64,000 nucleotides of DNA. Origin: Bacteroidetes bacterium HGW-Bacteroidetes-16 (GTDB taxonomy: Bacteria; Bacteroidota; Bacteroidia; Bacteroidales; F082). The stretch lies in assembly GCA_002840975.1 (NCBI GenBank), contig PHDN01000001.1, forward strand, positions 62,001 to 126,000. Reading direction: 5' to 3'. Position numbers and translations under genes: made by a program. The first letter of the stretch is position 1. Each line of letters starts with the position of its first letter. This document shows positions 18,601 to 27,102 of this stretch, one piece after another. The notes below the pieces were generated by a model, which was not told the DNA's origin, ran no database searches, and saw only the letters and a list, made by a program, of their open reading frames with translations.

Positions 18601-19825
18601 CCGTGATATCGTTTGCTGCCGATAGTATCCCTCTTCTGCCATCGGGCAAGGTGACCAACGATTCCATCAACTCCATATCACACAAGGAACCGTCTTTTTT
18701 TACGTTTTTAACGACATGTTCTAATATCCTTCCTTGTTCCAGTTCTTGTATATGGACAGGTACATTGTCGAAATTTTCCTCAGGAACAAGGAAAAGAATA
18801 TTCTTCCCTATCAGTTCATTTTTTTCGTATAAGACTGATCGACAAAACGACTCGTTCACATCAATAATTTCTCCATTCAGGTCCATTAACACTATTCCGC
18901 TGGGAGACACATTGAACAATGTCCGATAGCGGTTTTCTTTTTCAATAAGTTCCTTTCTGGCTTTCTTGCGTTCGCTGATGTCTTTCAAAAAGGTAACAAG
19001 CCGGCCCCCTTCATTGGATTGGTATTGCATACTAACTTCCACATCGAAAACGCATCCATCCTTACGTCGGTGTATTGTTTCGAACCGGGTTTCGCCTTGT
19101 TTTTGGATGGAGTTAATATGCTCCTTAATGTTGTTTGAAGTTTCTATTGCTTCAAGATCGCAAACCTTCATGGTGAGTAATTCTTTGCGACTATATCCGC
19201 TCAAGCGGCAATAGGTTTCATTTACTTCAATCAGGTTACCCTGAAGGTCTATCAAACAAAACCCATCGAGAGATGTTTGAATAATCGTTTCGAGGCGATC
19301 TTTGCTTTCGGTTAATTTTTGCTGTATGCGATTCCTGTCTTCTATTTCCTGTTTGAGCCTTTCATTAGCAAGTAGTAATTCCGCTGTCCGGGCCTGGACA
19401 ATTTGATTCACCCTGTTTTTTTCACTTATTAGGTGGTCCTCTGTTTCTTTAACACGAAACATTACCTTAATCTGAGCAATAAATTCAGGGATGTCGAAAG
19501 GTTTCGTCAAAAAAGCATCGGCACCTGTTTCCAGTCCTCTTACCCGACTCTCAGAATCGGATTTGATGGCAGTGACCATCAGGATCGGTATTCGGTTTGT
19601 TGTCGGATTGGATTTTAGCTTTTCACAAACTGTATACCCGTCCATTCCTGGCATGATCAAATCAAGCAAAATAATATCAGGTTGTTCTTTAGCTGCCAAT
19701 TTAATTCCTTCGGCTCCGGAGGAGGATGTTATTATTTGATAATCAGGTAAATATGTTTTAATGATTGCTTTAATAGTAATCAGGTTATCGGGGAGGTCAT
19801 CTATAGCGAGAATTTTTTTCATCAT
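15665..19825 (-). CDS. Giant sensor histidine kinase: N-terminal receiver, PAS/GAF array, HisKA-HATPase
   Basis: 1386 residues, no membrane segment. Order: receiver (about 1-125; LLDLIMPGMDGY, late TKP lysine); coiled coil; three PAS domains (about 175-530, each ending DI[ST]ERxKA or similar); a GAF domain (about 545-715); two more PAS domains (about 720-985); a second GAF (about 990-1135); HisKA with [10 protein letters not shown] (His near 1157); HATPase with [16 protein letters not shown] and GAGLGLA. The receiver is N-terminal rather than C-terminal, unlike its neighbours. A 30-bp palindrome encodes a short insertion just before the DTGIG box. It starts 38 bases after the end of the preceding hybrid kinase gene, so co-transcription is likely. 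No DNA-binding output is attached. Confidence 0.9.
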   Translation of the reverse strand: MMKKILAIDDLPDNLITIKAIIKTYLPDYQIITSSSGAEGIKLAAKEQPDIILLDLIMPGMDGYTVCEKLKSNPTTNRIPILMVTAIKSDSESRVRGLETGADAFLTKPFDIPEFIAQIKVMFRVKETEDHLISEKNRVNQIVQARTAELLLANERLKQEIEDRNRIQQKLTESKDRLETIIQTSLDGFCLIDLQGNLIEVNETYCRLSGYSRKELLTMKVCDLEAIETSNNIKEHINSIQKQGETRFETIHRRKDGCVFDVEVSMQYQSNEGGRLVTFLKDISERKKARKELIEKENRYRTLFNVSPSGIVLMDLNGEIIDVNESFCRSVLYEKNELIGKNILFLVPEENFDNVPVHIQELEQGRILEHVVKNVKKDGSLCDMELMESLVTLPDGRRGILSAANDITVRRKAENDLRQSYEQYRMLLDFAPDAFFHGDAEGNFIAVNIAATELTGFNRDELLKMNMKDLFSEEQLKKRPLNYQSLKEGQKIKTVREVIKKDGSTLFVEMNSKKMVDGTYQSFFSDITERVKAEEEMIKSRERARLQRNAITRIALDDVVSIGDLNGTFQLLTKEMATTLQVERAGIWLFSDDKTELRCASLYHGISNKHIPGSTLITSDFPRYFQAIQNESRVFTSDAQNDPRTSEFTDAYFYPLGITSLLDACVHIEGDLMGVVCFEHCNEKRNWYTDEESFASTVASIVAQAIINNKRIQVEKELFDKERIHRTLINNLPGFAYRCNNDTNWTMLYVSSGCEKITGYTPDDFIKNKNLAFNDIILPEYQQKIWDRWQKVLTEKTVFEFEYPILSKAGQEKWVWERGCGVYSDQGQLQFVEGFISDITDKKQAEQSLLESEIRFRQLFEELGDAVFVTEIIGENGKILEVNLAAEKQTGYTRTELLNKNIIRDIGIGSSSDIGIELWTDHLLKGEKVNVTEKKRKKDGTEYWTEVVVTPIEFKGKKASLSINHDITERKRAEQIQKVLYHISKGVTSTDNLKEFITLIREELGSIIDTRNFFVAFYDEKSDELSFPVYFDENDHYTTSPARMTLSKYVIETKKPLLAKNDFKEKLASEGKLIFKGSRSKVWLGVPLKIEGRVTGVLVLQSYTNENAYTEADLGMFEFIANQIGIAIDRKKAEEDLFVALEKAEESDRLKSAFLANMSHEIRTPMNGILGFAELLKRPGLNSDKQTNYINIIEKSGRRMLNIINDIVDISKIEAGQMNVFISSTNIFEQINEVFTFFKPEAEAKGIRLLLEVPLLLRNENINTDHEKLFAILTNLVKNAIKYTHDGKIELGYKSVPMIHESSVHKPSILFFVKDTGIGVPADRQAAIFDRFIQADIADTQAYEGAGLGLAITKAYVEMLGGKIWIESPPAGQECGSAFFFTIQQL
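15912..15941. repeat. Perfect 30-bp palindrome inside the HATPase coding region (copy 1)
   Basis: Arm TGTACCGATGATTCA is followed without spacer by its exact reverse complement. On the coding strand the centre reads CAT GAA (His-Glu). It encodes the core of the insertion VPMIHESSVH (about residues 1295-1304), between the strand after the N-box helix and the DTGIG box. Three other kinase genes in this block have a palindrome at the same protein position and frame. Confidence 0.95.
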
Positions 19826-19863
19826 TTATTTATTGCCTTATCCTTTACACTTATTTTTATTTC

Positions 19864-22800
19864 TTAACTACCCAACAACTTCTCAATTTCCTCCAACAGC
19901 AGATTAGCGTCAATAGGTTTGGAAACATATCCATCGCATCCTGCTTCAAGAATTTCTTCCCGATCATTTTTCATAGCCCTGGCGGTTACCGCGATAACAG
20001 GAATATATTTGGTGTTCTCGTTTTCTTTCAATAATTTAATCACTTTAAAACCATTCATTTTTGGCAAATAAAAATCAAGCAGGATCAAATCAGGGATTTC
20101 TAATCTGGCTTTTTCCAACCCGTCTTCTCCATCGATGGCATCTACCAAATCATATTGCTCTCCTAGTATTGCCCTTGTAGTCAATCTGTTGTCGGCACTG
20201 TCCTCAACCACCAGTATTTTCTTCCTACCGGCACTTACTTTACCGGTCTCTTTACCAGAAATCATGATGGGTCGCACATCTACTTCCTTGTGATGATCTA
20301 CTTTCCTTGTCTGATCGGTTTCAATACCCATCATCTGCTTAACTTTACCCAGCAATTCCATGGCATTGACATCTCCTTTTTGAACCAACTGCTGAACGTT
20401 GTTGGCCGAAAGCCGCGATAAATCGGAATTTGTGAGGTTTTTGGCTGTAAGAATGAGTATCGGGATCATTCGGGTTTCTTGCCTTCCCCGGATCTTTTCA
20501 AGTACCTCGAAACCATCCATTTCGGGCATCATCAAGTCAAGGATTATTCCGTCAGGAACGGTATGTTTAACAAAGTCAAGTGCTTGTTTGCCATCTTTGG
20601 CTACATCAACAGCAAAACCCTCTTTTTCAAGAATTTTTTGAACCTGGATGACCGAGATTTCATTATCTTCAATCATTAAAATATGTCTTGTTTGCTTCGT
20701 TGGTCGAATATCTTGGTTATCGGACATTTCACCTCTTATCCGTTCCAGAATTCGTTTTATTTCATCATAAATTTGCGGAAGTGCCACTGCGCTCTTTGTA
20801 AGAACTAACGATACTTTGCCTGAAAGCAACTTTTTATCTTTTTCTGTCAGGTCCTTTGCCGTTACCACAATGATAGGTAAATCAGATGTTTCAGGTCTCG
20901 ACCTTATTTCGTTCAACACTTGAAATCCATCCATTTCGGGCATCATTAAATCGAGCACCAAAAGATCAGGTCTTTGATATTGTAACATTTCCAAACATTG
21001 CACACCACTTTCAGCCTGAAGGACATCAATCTGTTCAAGTCGAAGTAAACCAGCAATTTGTTCCCGATCAATGGGATTGTCATCAACAATCATGATGGAG
21101 GATGCGGAAGCGGTCCATTTTTTGATTTCGCGCAAAAGTAACTGGCGATTAACTGGTTTGGTGATATAGCCCACTGCACCAAGAGCGATACCGGTTTGCT
21201 TTTCATCGGAAATAGAAATAATAATTACCGGGATATTGGTGGTTTCAGGATTTGTTTTTAATTGTTGCAATACTTCCCATCCATCCAAATCAGGCATAAC
21301 GATGTCGAGTGTTATAGCGATCGGTTTGTGCTTTTGAGCGAGTCGAAGGGCTTCTATTCCTGATGTCGTCGCTATGATATGATAACCTGACTCTTTAAGG
21401 CTGTCAGAAATCTGGCGGACAATTTTGGGATCATCGTCCACAACGAGGATGGTTTTTCGGGTATCAGATGGGATGTCCGGGTGCATCCACTGCAAATCAC
21501 CTTTCTCCGGGTTTCCTTTCCATTTTAGCGGCAGTGAAACGGTAAAAACCGATCCTTCGCCCGGTGTGCTTGTTACCGTGATTTCACCGTGCAAGGCGTT
21601 TACCAAATTTTTAACGATGGCCAATCCCAAGCCGGTTCCTTCATAGGAGCGAGAAGTGGAGCCATCCACTTGTCTGAATTCCTTAAAAATTTCGGGAAGC
21701 ATCTCTTTGGAAATACCTATTCCCGTGTCTTTTACTTGAATGTAGGCAACGGTTGAATCGGACTGAACTGAAACCCGAACGCCTCCCTTATCGGTGAATT
21801 TTACCGCGTTGCCAATGATATTTGTCAGTATCTGGTTTAACCGGTTTTCATCGGTTTCCAATTCAATTTCCTCATTTGGCATGCTTAAATCGAGTGAAAT
21901 GTTTTTGTGCTTGGCCAGCGGACGTATATTTTCCGCTATTTCGGTCATTATTCTGAGGATGGAAACGTTATTTGGCTGAAGTTCCATTTTCCCGGCCTCA
22001 ATTTTCGACAGGTCCAGGATATCATTAATGAGTAACAACAACCGTTTGCCATTTCGTTCCACCACTTCGAGGTATTCATTTTCATCGTCCGTTAGTCTGC
22101 TGTTTGCCTGATTGATGAGTACCCGCGATAGTGCGTTGATTGAATTCAATGGTGTACGCAACTCATGGCTCATATTCGAAAGAAACTCACTTTTCATGCG
22201 TGTGGCTTCTTCCACCTGTTTTCGTTGCATCTCCAGTTCATGATTCTGTAAAAGCAATTCATCGCTGCCTTTTTGAAGTTCATCGGTTTGTTGTCGCAGT
22301 TCTTCTGCCTGTTGCTGTAATTCTTCTGATTGCGCTTCCAGTTTTTGGTTGCTCAACATCAGGTTTTCGGCCAGAACGGCAGTCTGTTCGCCGGCCAGTA
22401 AATTTGAATAGGAGCTATTAATTGTATTCCATGAGAGTTGAATTGTTTCAGTAGCCTCGTGGCTAAAACCGTTGATTTTAGCCAGGGAAATAAGGGCAAC
22501 TACCTCGGAGTCGTTATTCAAAATGGGGATGGTAATAATTTCTTTTGGAATAATTTCGCCGGCACTCGTCCGATAGGTAAATTTGGTATCGTCTGATAGT
22601 TTCTGAAGATGTTGAATTTTCTTTGATTCCACAGCATTTCCAAGTTCGCCTTCCGGTTTCCCGGACATGAATGGCTGCATCAGGTTTTTATTTGCTCCAA
22701 TGGAATCAAAATGTTCGAATAGTAACTCCTGCTCATTTAATGTATAAAGAACAGCCATTTGGGCATCGGTTACCTTTGACAGGTAAGAGAGAAGCTGATT

Positions 22801-24003
22801 AGAATATCGCATGCGGCTCGCGTGACCAATAACGGCTTTCGAAATGGCCATGACCCCCTTTTGTATGTTGGCCTTCGATTCGATGCCCTGAACCATCGTG
22901 TTAATCGATTCACCCAATTTACCCAGTTCATTCTTTAATTTAACTGTATTCCTGATAGAATAATCACCGTCAGCAATCTTTTTGCTATCGGCATTCAGAG
23001 CGATGATTGGTGATGAGATGGTCTTGCTGACAAAATGAACGATCACAATGATAAGCAAACCCGAAAAAATCAGCAGTGTAATTAAAAACTGACCCATTGA
23101 CGAAGTCGCCTGGTTTAATTCACTCCAGTCCTGTTTACAAACAAAACCCCAGCCTGTTTCAGGAATATAAGTATAAGCGGCAATTACTTTTTTCCCTCTG
23201 TAATCGTTACTGATAAAAATCCCTGTTTTGCCCTGAGCAGCCCTTACGGCTGGTTCTGCATTGATTTTTAATTGCAAGGGGGCATGATCGTACCACCGCA
23301 AATCATTGATTGCCATTAAATTTTTATCAACAATCAGAGTTTCACCTGTTTCGCCCAAACCTATTCGGTTAAGCAACATGGGCGAGAGAGAATTCGTCAA
23401 ATCGACATTGGCTACCAGTACTCCGATTGTTTTTGGGATTTCGTCCCATGAATCATTCAAAGGTACCGAGAATGACAATAAATGCTTACCGATTGATGCA
23501 GAATAGTAAACATCGCCAATAAATATTTTGTCTGCCATAATGGCGCCCGTGTAGGCAGTTTCGTTTTTTTTATATAGTCCCTCGTTTGAGGAGTTGGTCG
23601 AAATTTCGACAAGCCCTGTTTTGGAATTGACAATGAAAATCTCCTGATAAACTAAATAGTTTTTTTGATAATTGAGCAATCTATCCCTGATTTGCTTTTT
23701 ACTCTTGTTTTCAGAACTCTTAGAATCATTGCTATTTAATGCATCATTTAAAAGTGTTTTGTCTGTATTATGAGCGAATGTACTGAAATCGGACTTTCGT
23801 TCAGCAATCCAGGTTTCAACCTGTCCAACTTTCAGGTCACGGATTGCGGTTAATTTTTCGAATGTCTTTTCCTGAAAAGCCCTCGAACTCTCCCAATAGG
23901 TAAAAACCATGCCAATCAACAAAGGGGATAGTGCCAAAGTCAAAAACCAGAAGGTAAGGTTTGTCCGGATGCTGTCGAATTCAAATTTTTTCATATCTAT
24001 CAT
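19864..24003 (-). CDS. Membrane hybrid histidine kinase: Cache-HAMP-GAF-HisKA-HATPase plus four receivers
   Basis: 1379 residues. An N-terminal membrane helix (about 17-37), a periplasmic dCache-like sensor (about 40-300; KVGQVETWIAERK and GETLIVDKN), a second helix (about 308-330) and a HAMP domain lead to a GAF-like domain (about 390-540). A glutamine-rich coiled coil (about 545-600) precedes HisKA with SHELRTPLNS (His near 613) and HATPase with NIIGNAVKFT, DTGIGI and GTGLGLA. Four receivers follow (about 850-970, 972-1095, 1110-1230, 1260-1379), each with a phosphoacceptor motif such as LDLMMPEMDG. The second and third lack the usual late K-P motif, having TKSA and QKGD instead. Unlike the other four kinases it has no palindrome before DTGIG. 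It lies 8 bases downstream of cheR. Confidence 0.92.
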   Translation of the reverse strand: MIDMKKFEFDSIRTNLTFWFLTLALSPLLIGMVFTYWESSRAFQEKTFEKLTAIRDLKVGQVETWIAERKSDFSTFAHNTDKTLLNDALNSNDSKSSENKSKKQIRDRLLNYQKNYLVYQEIFIVNSKTGLVEISTNSSNEGLYKKNETAYTGAIMADKIFIGDVYYSASIGKHLLSFSVPLNDSWDEIPKTIGVLVANVDLTNSLSPMLLNRIGLGETGETLIVDKNLMAINDLRWYDHAPLQLKINAEPAVRAAQGKTGIFISNDYRGKKVIAAYTYIPETGWGFVCKQDWSELNQATSSMGQFLITLLIFSGLLIIVIVHFVSKTISSPIIALNADSKKIADGDYSIRNTVKLKNELGKLGESINTMVQGIESKANIQKGVMAISKAVIGHASRMRYSNQLLSYLSKVTDAQMAVLYTLNEQELLFEHFDSIGANKNLMQPFMSGKPEGELGNAVESKKIQHLQKLSDDTKFTYRTSAGEIIPKEIITIPILNNDSEVVALISLAKINGFSHEATETIQLSWNTINSSYSNLLAGEQTAVLAENLMLSNQKLEAQSEELQQQAEELRQQTDELQKGSDELLLQNHELEMQRKQVEEATRMKSEFLSNMSHELRTPLNSINALSRVLINQANSRLTDDENEYLEVVERNGKRLLLLINDILDLSKIEAGKMELQPNNVSILRIMTEIAENIRPLAKHKNISLDLSMPNEEIELETDENRLNQILTNIIGNAVKFTDKGGVRVSVQSDSTVAYIQVKDTGIGISKEMLPEIFKEFRQVDGSTSRSYEGTGLGLAIVKNLVNALHGEITVTSTPGEGSVFTVSLPLKWKGNPEKGDLQWMHPDIPSDTRKTILVVDDDPKIVRQISDSLKESGYHIIATTSGIEALRLAQKHKPIAITLDIVMPDLDGWEVLQQLKTNPETTNIPVIIISISDEKQTGIALGAVGYITKPVNRQLLLREIKKWTASASSIMIVDDNPIDREQIAGLLRLEQIDVLQAESGVQCLEMLQYQRPDLLVLDLMMPEMDGFQVLNEIRSRPETSDLPIIVVTAKDLTEKDKKLLSGKVSLVLTKSAVALPQIYDEIKRILERIRGEMSDNQDIRPTKQTRHILMIEDNEISVIQVQKILEKEGFAVDVAKDGKQALDFVKHTVPDGIILDLMMPEMDGFEVLEKIRGRQETRMIPILILTAKNLTNSDLSRLSANNVQQLVQKGDVNAMELLGKVKQMMGIETDQTRKVDHHKEVDVRPIMISGKETGKVSAGRKKILVVEDSADNRLTTRAILGEQYDLVDAIDGEDGLEKARLEIPDLILLDFYLPKMNGFKVIKLLKENENTKYIPVIAVTARAMKNDREEILEAGCDGYVSKPIDANLLLEEIEKLLGS

Positions 24004-24011
24004 GTAGTAAA

Positions 24012-24839
24012 TTATTTCTTCTCGAATATTTTAGCGTATTTTGAAATCTGGCGAAGCTTTTCCCTAAAGGAATCCCCAAGAACCTCGCTTTCACCAAGCA
24101 TGATTACCCCTTTTGGTGCAAGCGATTTAAGCAGTTTGTTTAAAATCAGTTTTTGAAATTCCTGATTGAAATAGATCAATACATTGCGGCATAGGACGAG
24201 GTCGAAATCGCCAAAAATACTCTCGGTGGGAGCGTAACTATTTTTGTGGAGCAAATCGTATGTCGAAAATTGGATACTCATTTTTAAATCAGGAATTATG
24301 GTGTACGATCCATCACCTTCGGTGAAGTATTTTTTCAACAACCCATGTTTCACCTCTTTCATGCTCGTCGAGTTGTAGGTGCCTTGTTTGGCTTTTTCGA
24401 TGGCCCGTGAATCGAAATCGGTGGCAAAAAAATCGAGATTAAAATGCACCATTTCCGCACCAAAATATTCGTTAAAAAGCATGGCCACCGAATACGCTTC
24501 TTCGCCATAGGCGCAGCCGGCAGACCATATTCTGATTGAATGTTCATTCGATCGTAGTTTTGAAGCAACTATTGTAGGAATTATAACTCTGGCAAGCAAC
24601 TCAAAACTCAAAGGATCCCTAAAAAAATGACTCACATTGATCATGAAATTTTCTATCAGAAGGGTAGGTTCTCCCGGGTTGTTTTGCAGATACTCAAAAT
24701 AGGCCTCAGGCGTTATTGAACCTAAATGGATTATCCGGTTCTGGATTCTGCGTTCCAGCATGGCGAAATGATAGCCCGAATAATCAAAGTTTCTTTCACT
24801 TTTCAGGAAATCCAATATTTTCAAATGGATATTCTTCAT
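24012..24839 (-). CDS. cheR: CheR-family protein-glutamate O-methyltransferase
   Basis: 275 residues, standard length. An N-terminal helical domain has the family pattern F-x-x-Y-x-x-x-[MI]-x-x-R-R-I. The SAM-binding motif IRIWSAGCAYGEEAYSVAML is near residue 102, NVSHFFRDP near 68, and DLVLCRNVLIYF near 212. CheR normally methylates glutamates on chemoreceptors. No receptor, CheB, CheA or CheW is in this window, and the gene is squeezed between hybrid kinase genes (8 bases from the four-receiver kinase). It therefore probably modifies a signalling protein of this block or acts with partners elsewhere. This substrate idea is inference. Confidence 0.93.
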   Translation of the reverse strand: MKNIHLKILDFLKSERNFDYSGYHFAMLERRIQNRIIHLGSITPEAYFEYLQNNPGEPTLLIENFMINVSHFFRDPLSFELLARVIIPTIVASKLRSNEHSIRIWSAGCAYGEEAYSVAMLFNEYFGAEMVHFNLDFFATDFDSRAIEKAKQGTYNSTSMKEVKHGLLKKYFTEGDGSYTIIPDLKMSIQFSTYDLLHKNSYAPTESIFGDFDLVLCRNVLIYFNQEFQKLILNKLLKSLAPKGVIMLGESEVLGDSFREKLRQISKYAKIFEKK

Positions 24840-24935
24840 TGTGATTAAATTGCCTTATAGTTCAAAAAAACAGAAAAAAATTGAATACAAGGCTGAACGA
24901 TGTTATCACCAGTAGGTCTCATTATTTTCATCTTT

Positions 24936-27086
24936 TCATTTGTAAAAATATTTGTTGATCATCTCCATTAACTCGATTCGATTAATTGGTTTGGAAATAT
25001 AATCATTGCACCCGGCTTCAATCGCTTTTTCCCGGTCACCGGCAAGGCCGTATGCAGTTTGAGCAATAATGATGACCTCTTTGTTAAATGAACGAATTTG
25101 TTTAGTGACTGCATAACCATCCAATTGTGGCATTTTAATATCCATTAAAATTAAGTCGATATCGGGATTTTTACGACAGATATTCAGACCATCCACACCA
25201 TTTGCTGTCGTTAAAATTTCCCCGCTTATATCTTTAAGGGCAATGGATACGAACATGGTTGATGTTGGGTCGTCTTCGATGATTAACAATTTCAGTTGCT
25301 TAACAATTGGTTGTGACTCGTGGTTTGATTTGTCCCCGGAGCCTGTATTATCGGCCATAGTTTGTTCTGTATGTATCGTCTTGTACGGAATGGTAAAAAA
25401 GAATGTGGATCCTCTTCCTTCCTCGAACTGATGGCTGTCGGGATCACTCTCTACCCATATTTTACCTCCAAGCATTTCCACATAGGCCTTCGAAATGGAC
25501 AATCCCAATCCTGCTCCTTCGCGAACCCCGCTATGGATATCACTTCCCTGCCTGAACCTGTTAAAAATAATTTTCTGTTGTTGCGGTTGAATTCCCGAGC
25601 CCGTGTCTTTCACATAAAACTGTAGCAACGGGTCATGACCCGTTGCTACAGTTTCATAACCAAATTCGATGGTGCCCTCTTTGGTAAACTTGATGGCATT
25701 TTTAACCAGGTTGGTCAGTATTGCGTACAATTTCTCTGCATCAGTAATAATAACCGATTGATCTGACGAAAGTCCTTTTCGTAAGATAAGACTTACTCCT
25801 TTTTTCTCCACTTCAGGGTTAAAGAAGTTATAAATATATTCAACCTGTTCATTTACATTTGTTTCTGATAAGGAAACTTCCATTTGGTTCGATTCCACTT
25901 TGGAAATGCTAATAATGTCATTAATCACATTAAGCATCCTGACACCGCTTTTTTCGATGATTTCGACATATTTCCTCTGGTTTTTTCCTTGTAAATCTGA
26001 TTCCTTAAGAAGCTCTGTAAAACCCAGGATACCGTTCATGGGGGTTCGTATTTCATGACTCATATTGGCCAGAAAGGCGGATTTCTGGAGGTCGCTTTCT
26101 TCCGCTTTTTCTTTGGCTATTCTAAGTTCGTTCTTTTGAGTGATGTTTTTCTCGAAGAGCTTCCCTAAATGTTCAAACTCTCCCGGTTCTTGTTTAAGTC
26201 TTCGTATCAGCAGCAAATCATCTGTTTCAAGAATATTTGAAACCAATTTCATGGGTCGGATTATCCATCTAGTTAGTGAAAAATGAATAATTACCAGGAT
26301 TGTTACCGATAATAACCACAAAATAAGTAACATGCGCCATGACATGTACTCATATAGTTTTAGGGCATAATAATCCCTGGTAGATACAAGTTTTGCCACA
26401 GGCTGACCTGACCAGTCAGAGAGTTTAATGGACGAATACACCGAGTAAGTATTGGTTATTGCAAGGGTATCCGTCAATTTTAAAACCTGAACACGGGCTT
26501 TTAGGATCGTTGACAATTCATTCAATAAAGGTTTATTAAAACTTCTTGCCACGAAAAAATATCCTCTTGTCAAGGTCTTTGAGGGTGTCAGGTGATTTGA
26601 TATTTGAATTGGGGTTCCACATATTTCAACTATGCCGCCAGTTGTGGCTTGATAGTAATTAATAATCTGGTCTTCTTTCAGATTTAGTAGTGCCTCTTTA
26701 GCGATAAACCCCCGCAATAAAATATCTTCCGACGAGGCTTCATGAATAATTTGTAGAGTGGAATCGTATACGCCTACATAATCAAGATTAAAGCTGTACA
26801 AGATGGATGATATGTTTTCATCGAACCAATACTTTTCATACTCGTCAATGTATTCAGCCAGGGCCTCCCATTCCCGATAATCGACAACAATTTGATTTGT
26901 TTGTCTTCTATAAATTGAAATGATGCTGTTTACTTCTTTACTAAACTGATTGTTGGCTTCGTCAAAAATGAATTGTTCTTCCATTCGCTGATAAAAATAA
27001 AATGCGATAAACAATCCAAGAAAAACGACTCCCGTGGTAATTAAAACCAATATGATCCGATGGTAAATTCCAAACTTTGTCTTCAT
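24936..27086 (-). CDS. Membrane hybrid histidine kinase: CHASE4-like sensor, HisKA-HATPase, receiver
   Basis: About 716 residues from the ATG at 27086; an upstream in-frame TTG at 27101 would add five residues. An N-terminal helix (about 10-30), an extracytoplasmic domain (about 35-250) with a CHASE4-like pattern ([19 protein letters not shown]), and a second helix (about 252-275) are followed by a HAMP-like linker. HisKA has [10 protein letters not shown] (His near 341), HATPase has [16 protein letters not shown] and GAGLGLS, and the C-terminal receiver (about 590-715) has [12 protein letters not shown] and KPINR. A 38-bp palindrome encodes an insertion before DTGSGI. It begins 16 bases after the upstream kinase gene ends. 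The ligand is unknown. Confidence 0.9.
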   Translation of the reverse strand: MKTKFGIYHRIILVLITTGVVFLGLFIAFYFYQRMEEQFIFDEANNQFSKEVNSIISIYRRQTNQIVVDYREWEALAEYIDEYEKYWFDENISSILYSFNLDYVGVYDSTLQIIHEASSEDILLRGFIAKEALLNLKEDQIINYYQATTGGIVEICGTPIQISNHLTPSKTLTRGYFFVARSFNKPLLNELSTILKARVQVLKLTDTLAITNTYSVYSSIKLSDWSGQPVAKLVSTRDYYALKLYEYMSWRMLLILWLLSVTILVIIHFSLTRWIIRPMKLVSNILETDDLLLIRRLKQEPGEFEHLGKLFEKNITQKNELRIAKEKAEESDLQKSAFLANMSHEIRTPMNGILGFTELLKESDLQGKNQRKYVEIIEKSGVRMLNVINDIISISKVESNQMEVSLSETNVNEQVEYIYNFFNPEVEKKGVSLILRKGLSSDQSVIITDAEKLYAILTNLVKNAIKFTKEGTIEFGYETVATGHDPLLQFYVKDTGSGIQPQQQKIIFNRFRQGSDIHSGVREGAGLGLSISKAYVEMLGGKIWVESDPDSHQFEEGRGSTFFFTIPYKTIHTEQTMADNTGSGDKSNHESQPIVKQLKLLIIEDDPTSTMFVSIALKDISGEILTTANGVDGLNICRKNPDIDLILMDIKMPQLDGYAVTKQIRSFNKEVIIIAQTAYGLAGDREKAIEAGCNDYISKPINRIELMEMINKYFYK
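25617..25654. repeat. Perfect 38-bp palindrome inside the HATPase coding region (copy 2)
   Basis: Arm AAACTGTAGCAACGGGTCA is followed directly by its exact reverse complement. The coding-strand centre is CAT GAC (His-Asp). It encodes the stretch [12 protein letters not shown] (about residues 478-490) between the N-box helix and the DTGSG box. The arms differ from copy 1 at most internal positions, yet both arms match each other perfectly. Confidence 0.95.
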
Positions 27087-27102
27087 GGTTAATAATTCCA
27101 AA

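Noticed and set aside
21700-21790. Bases TGTAGGCAACGGTTGA in the fifth kinase at the homologous site, resembling an arm of palindrome copy 2
   Set aside because: No matching second arm exists and the reading is explained by protein sequence; similarity of one half-arm is weak evidence.
19433-23506. Many plus-strand open frames of 60-90 codons antisense to the kinases
   Set aside because: They lie wholly within well-supported kinase genes and their translations show no domain or signal peptide.
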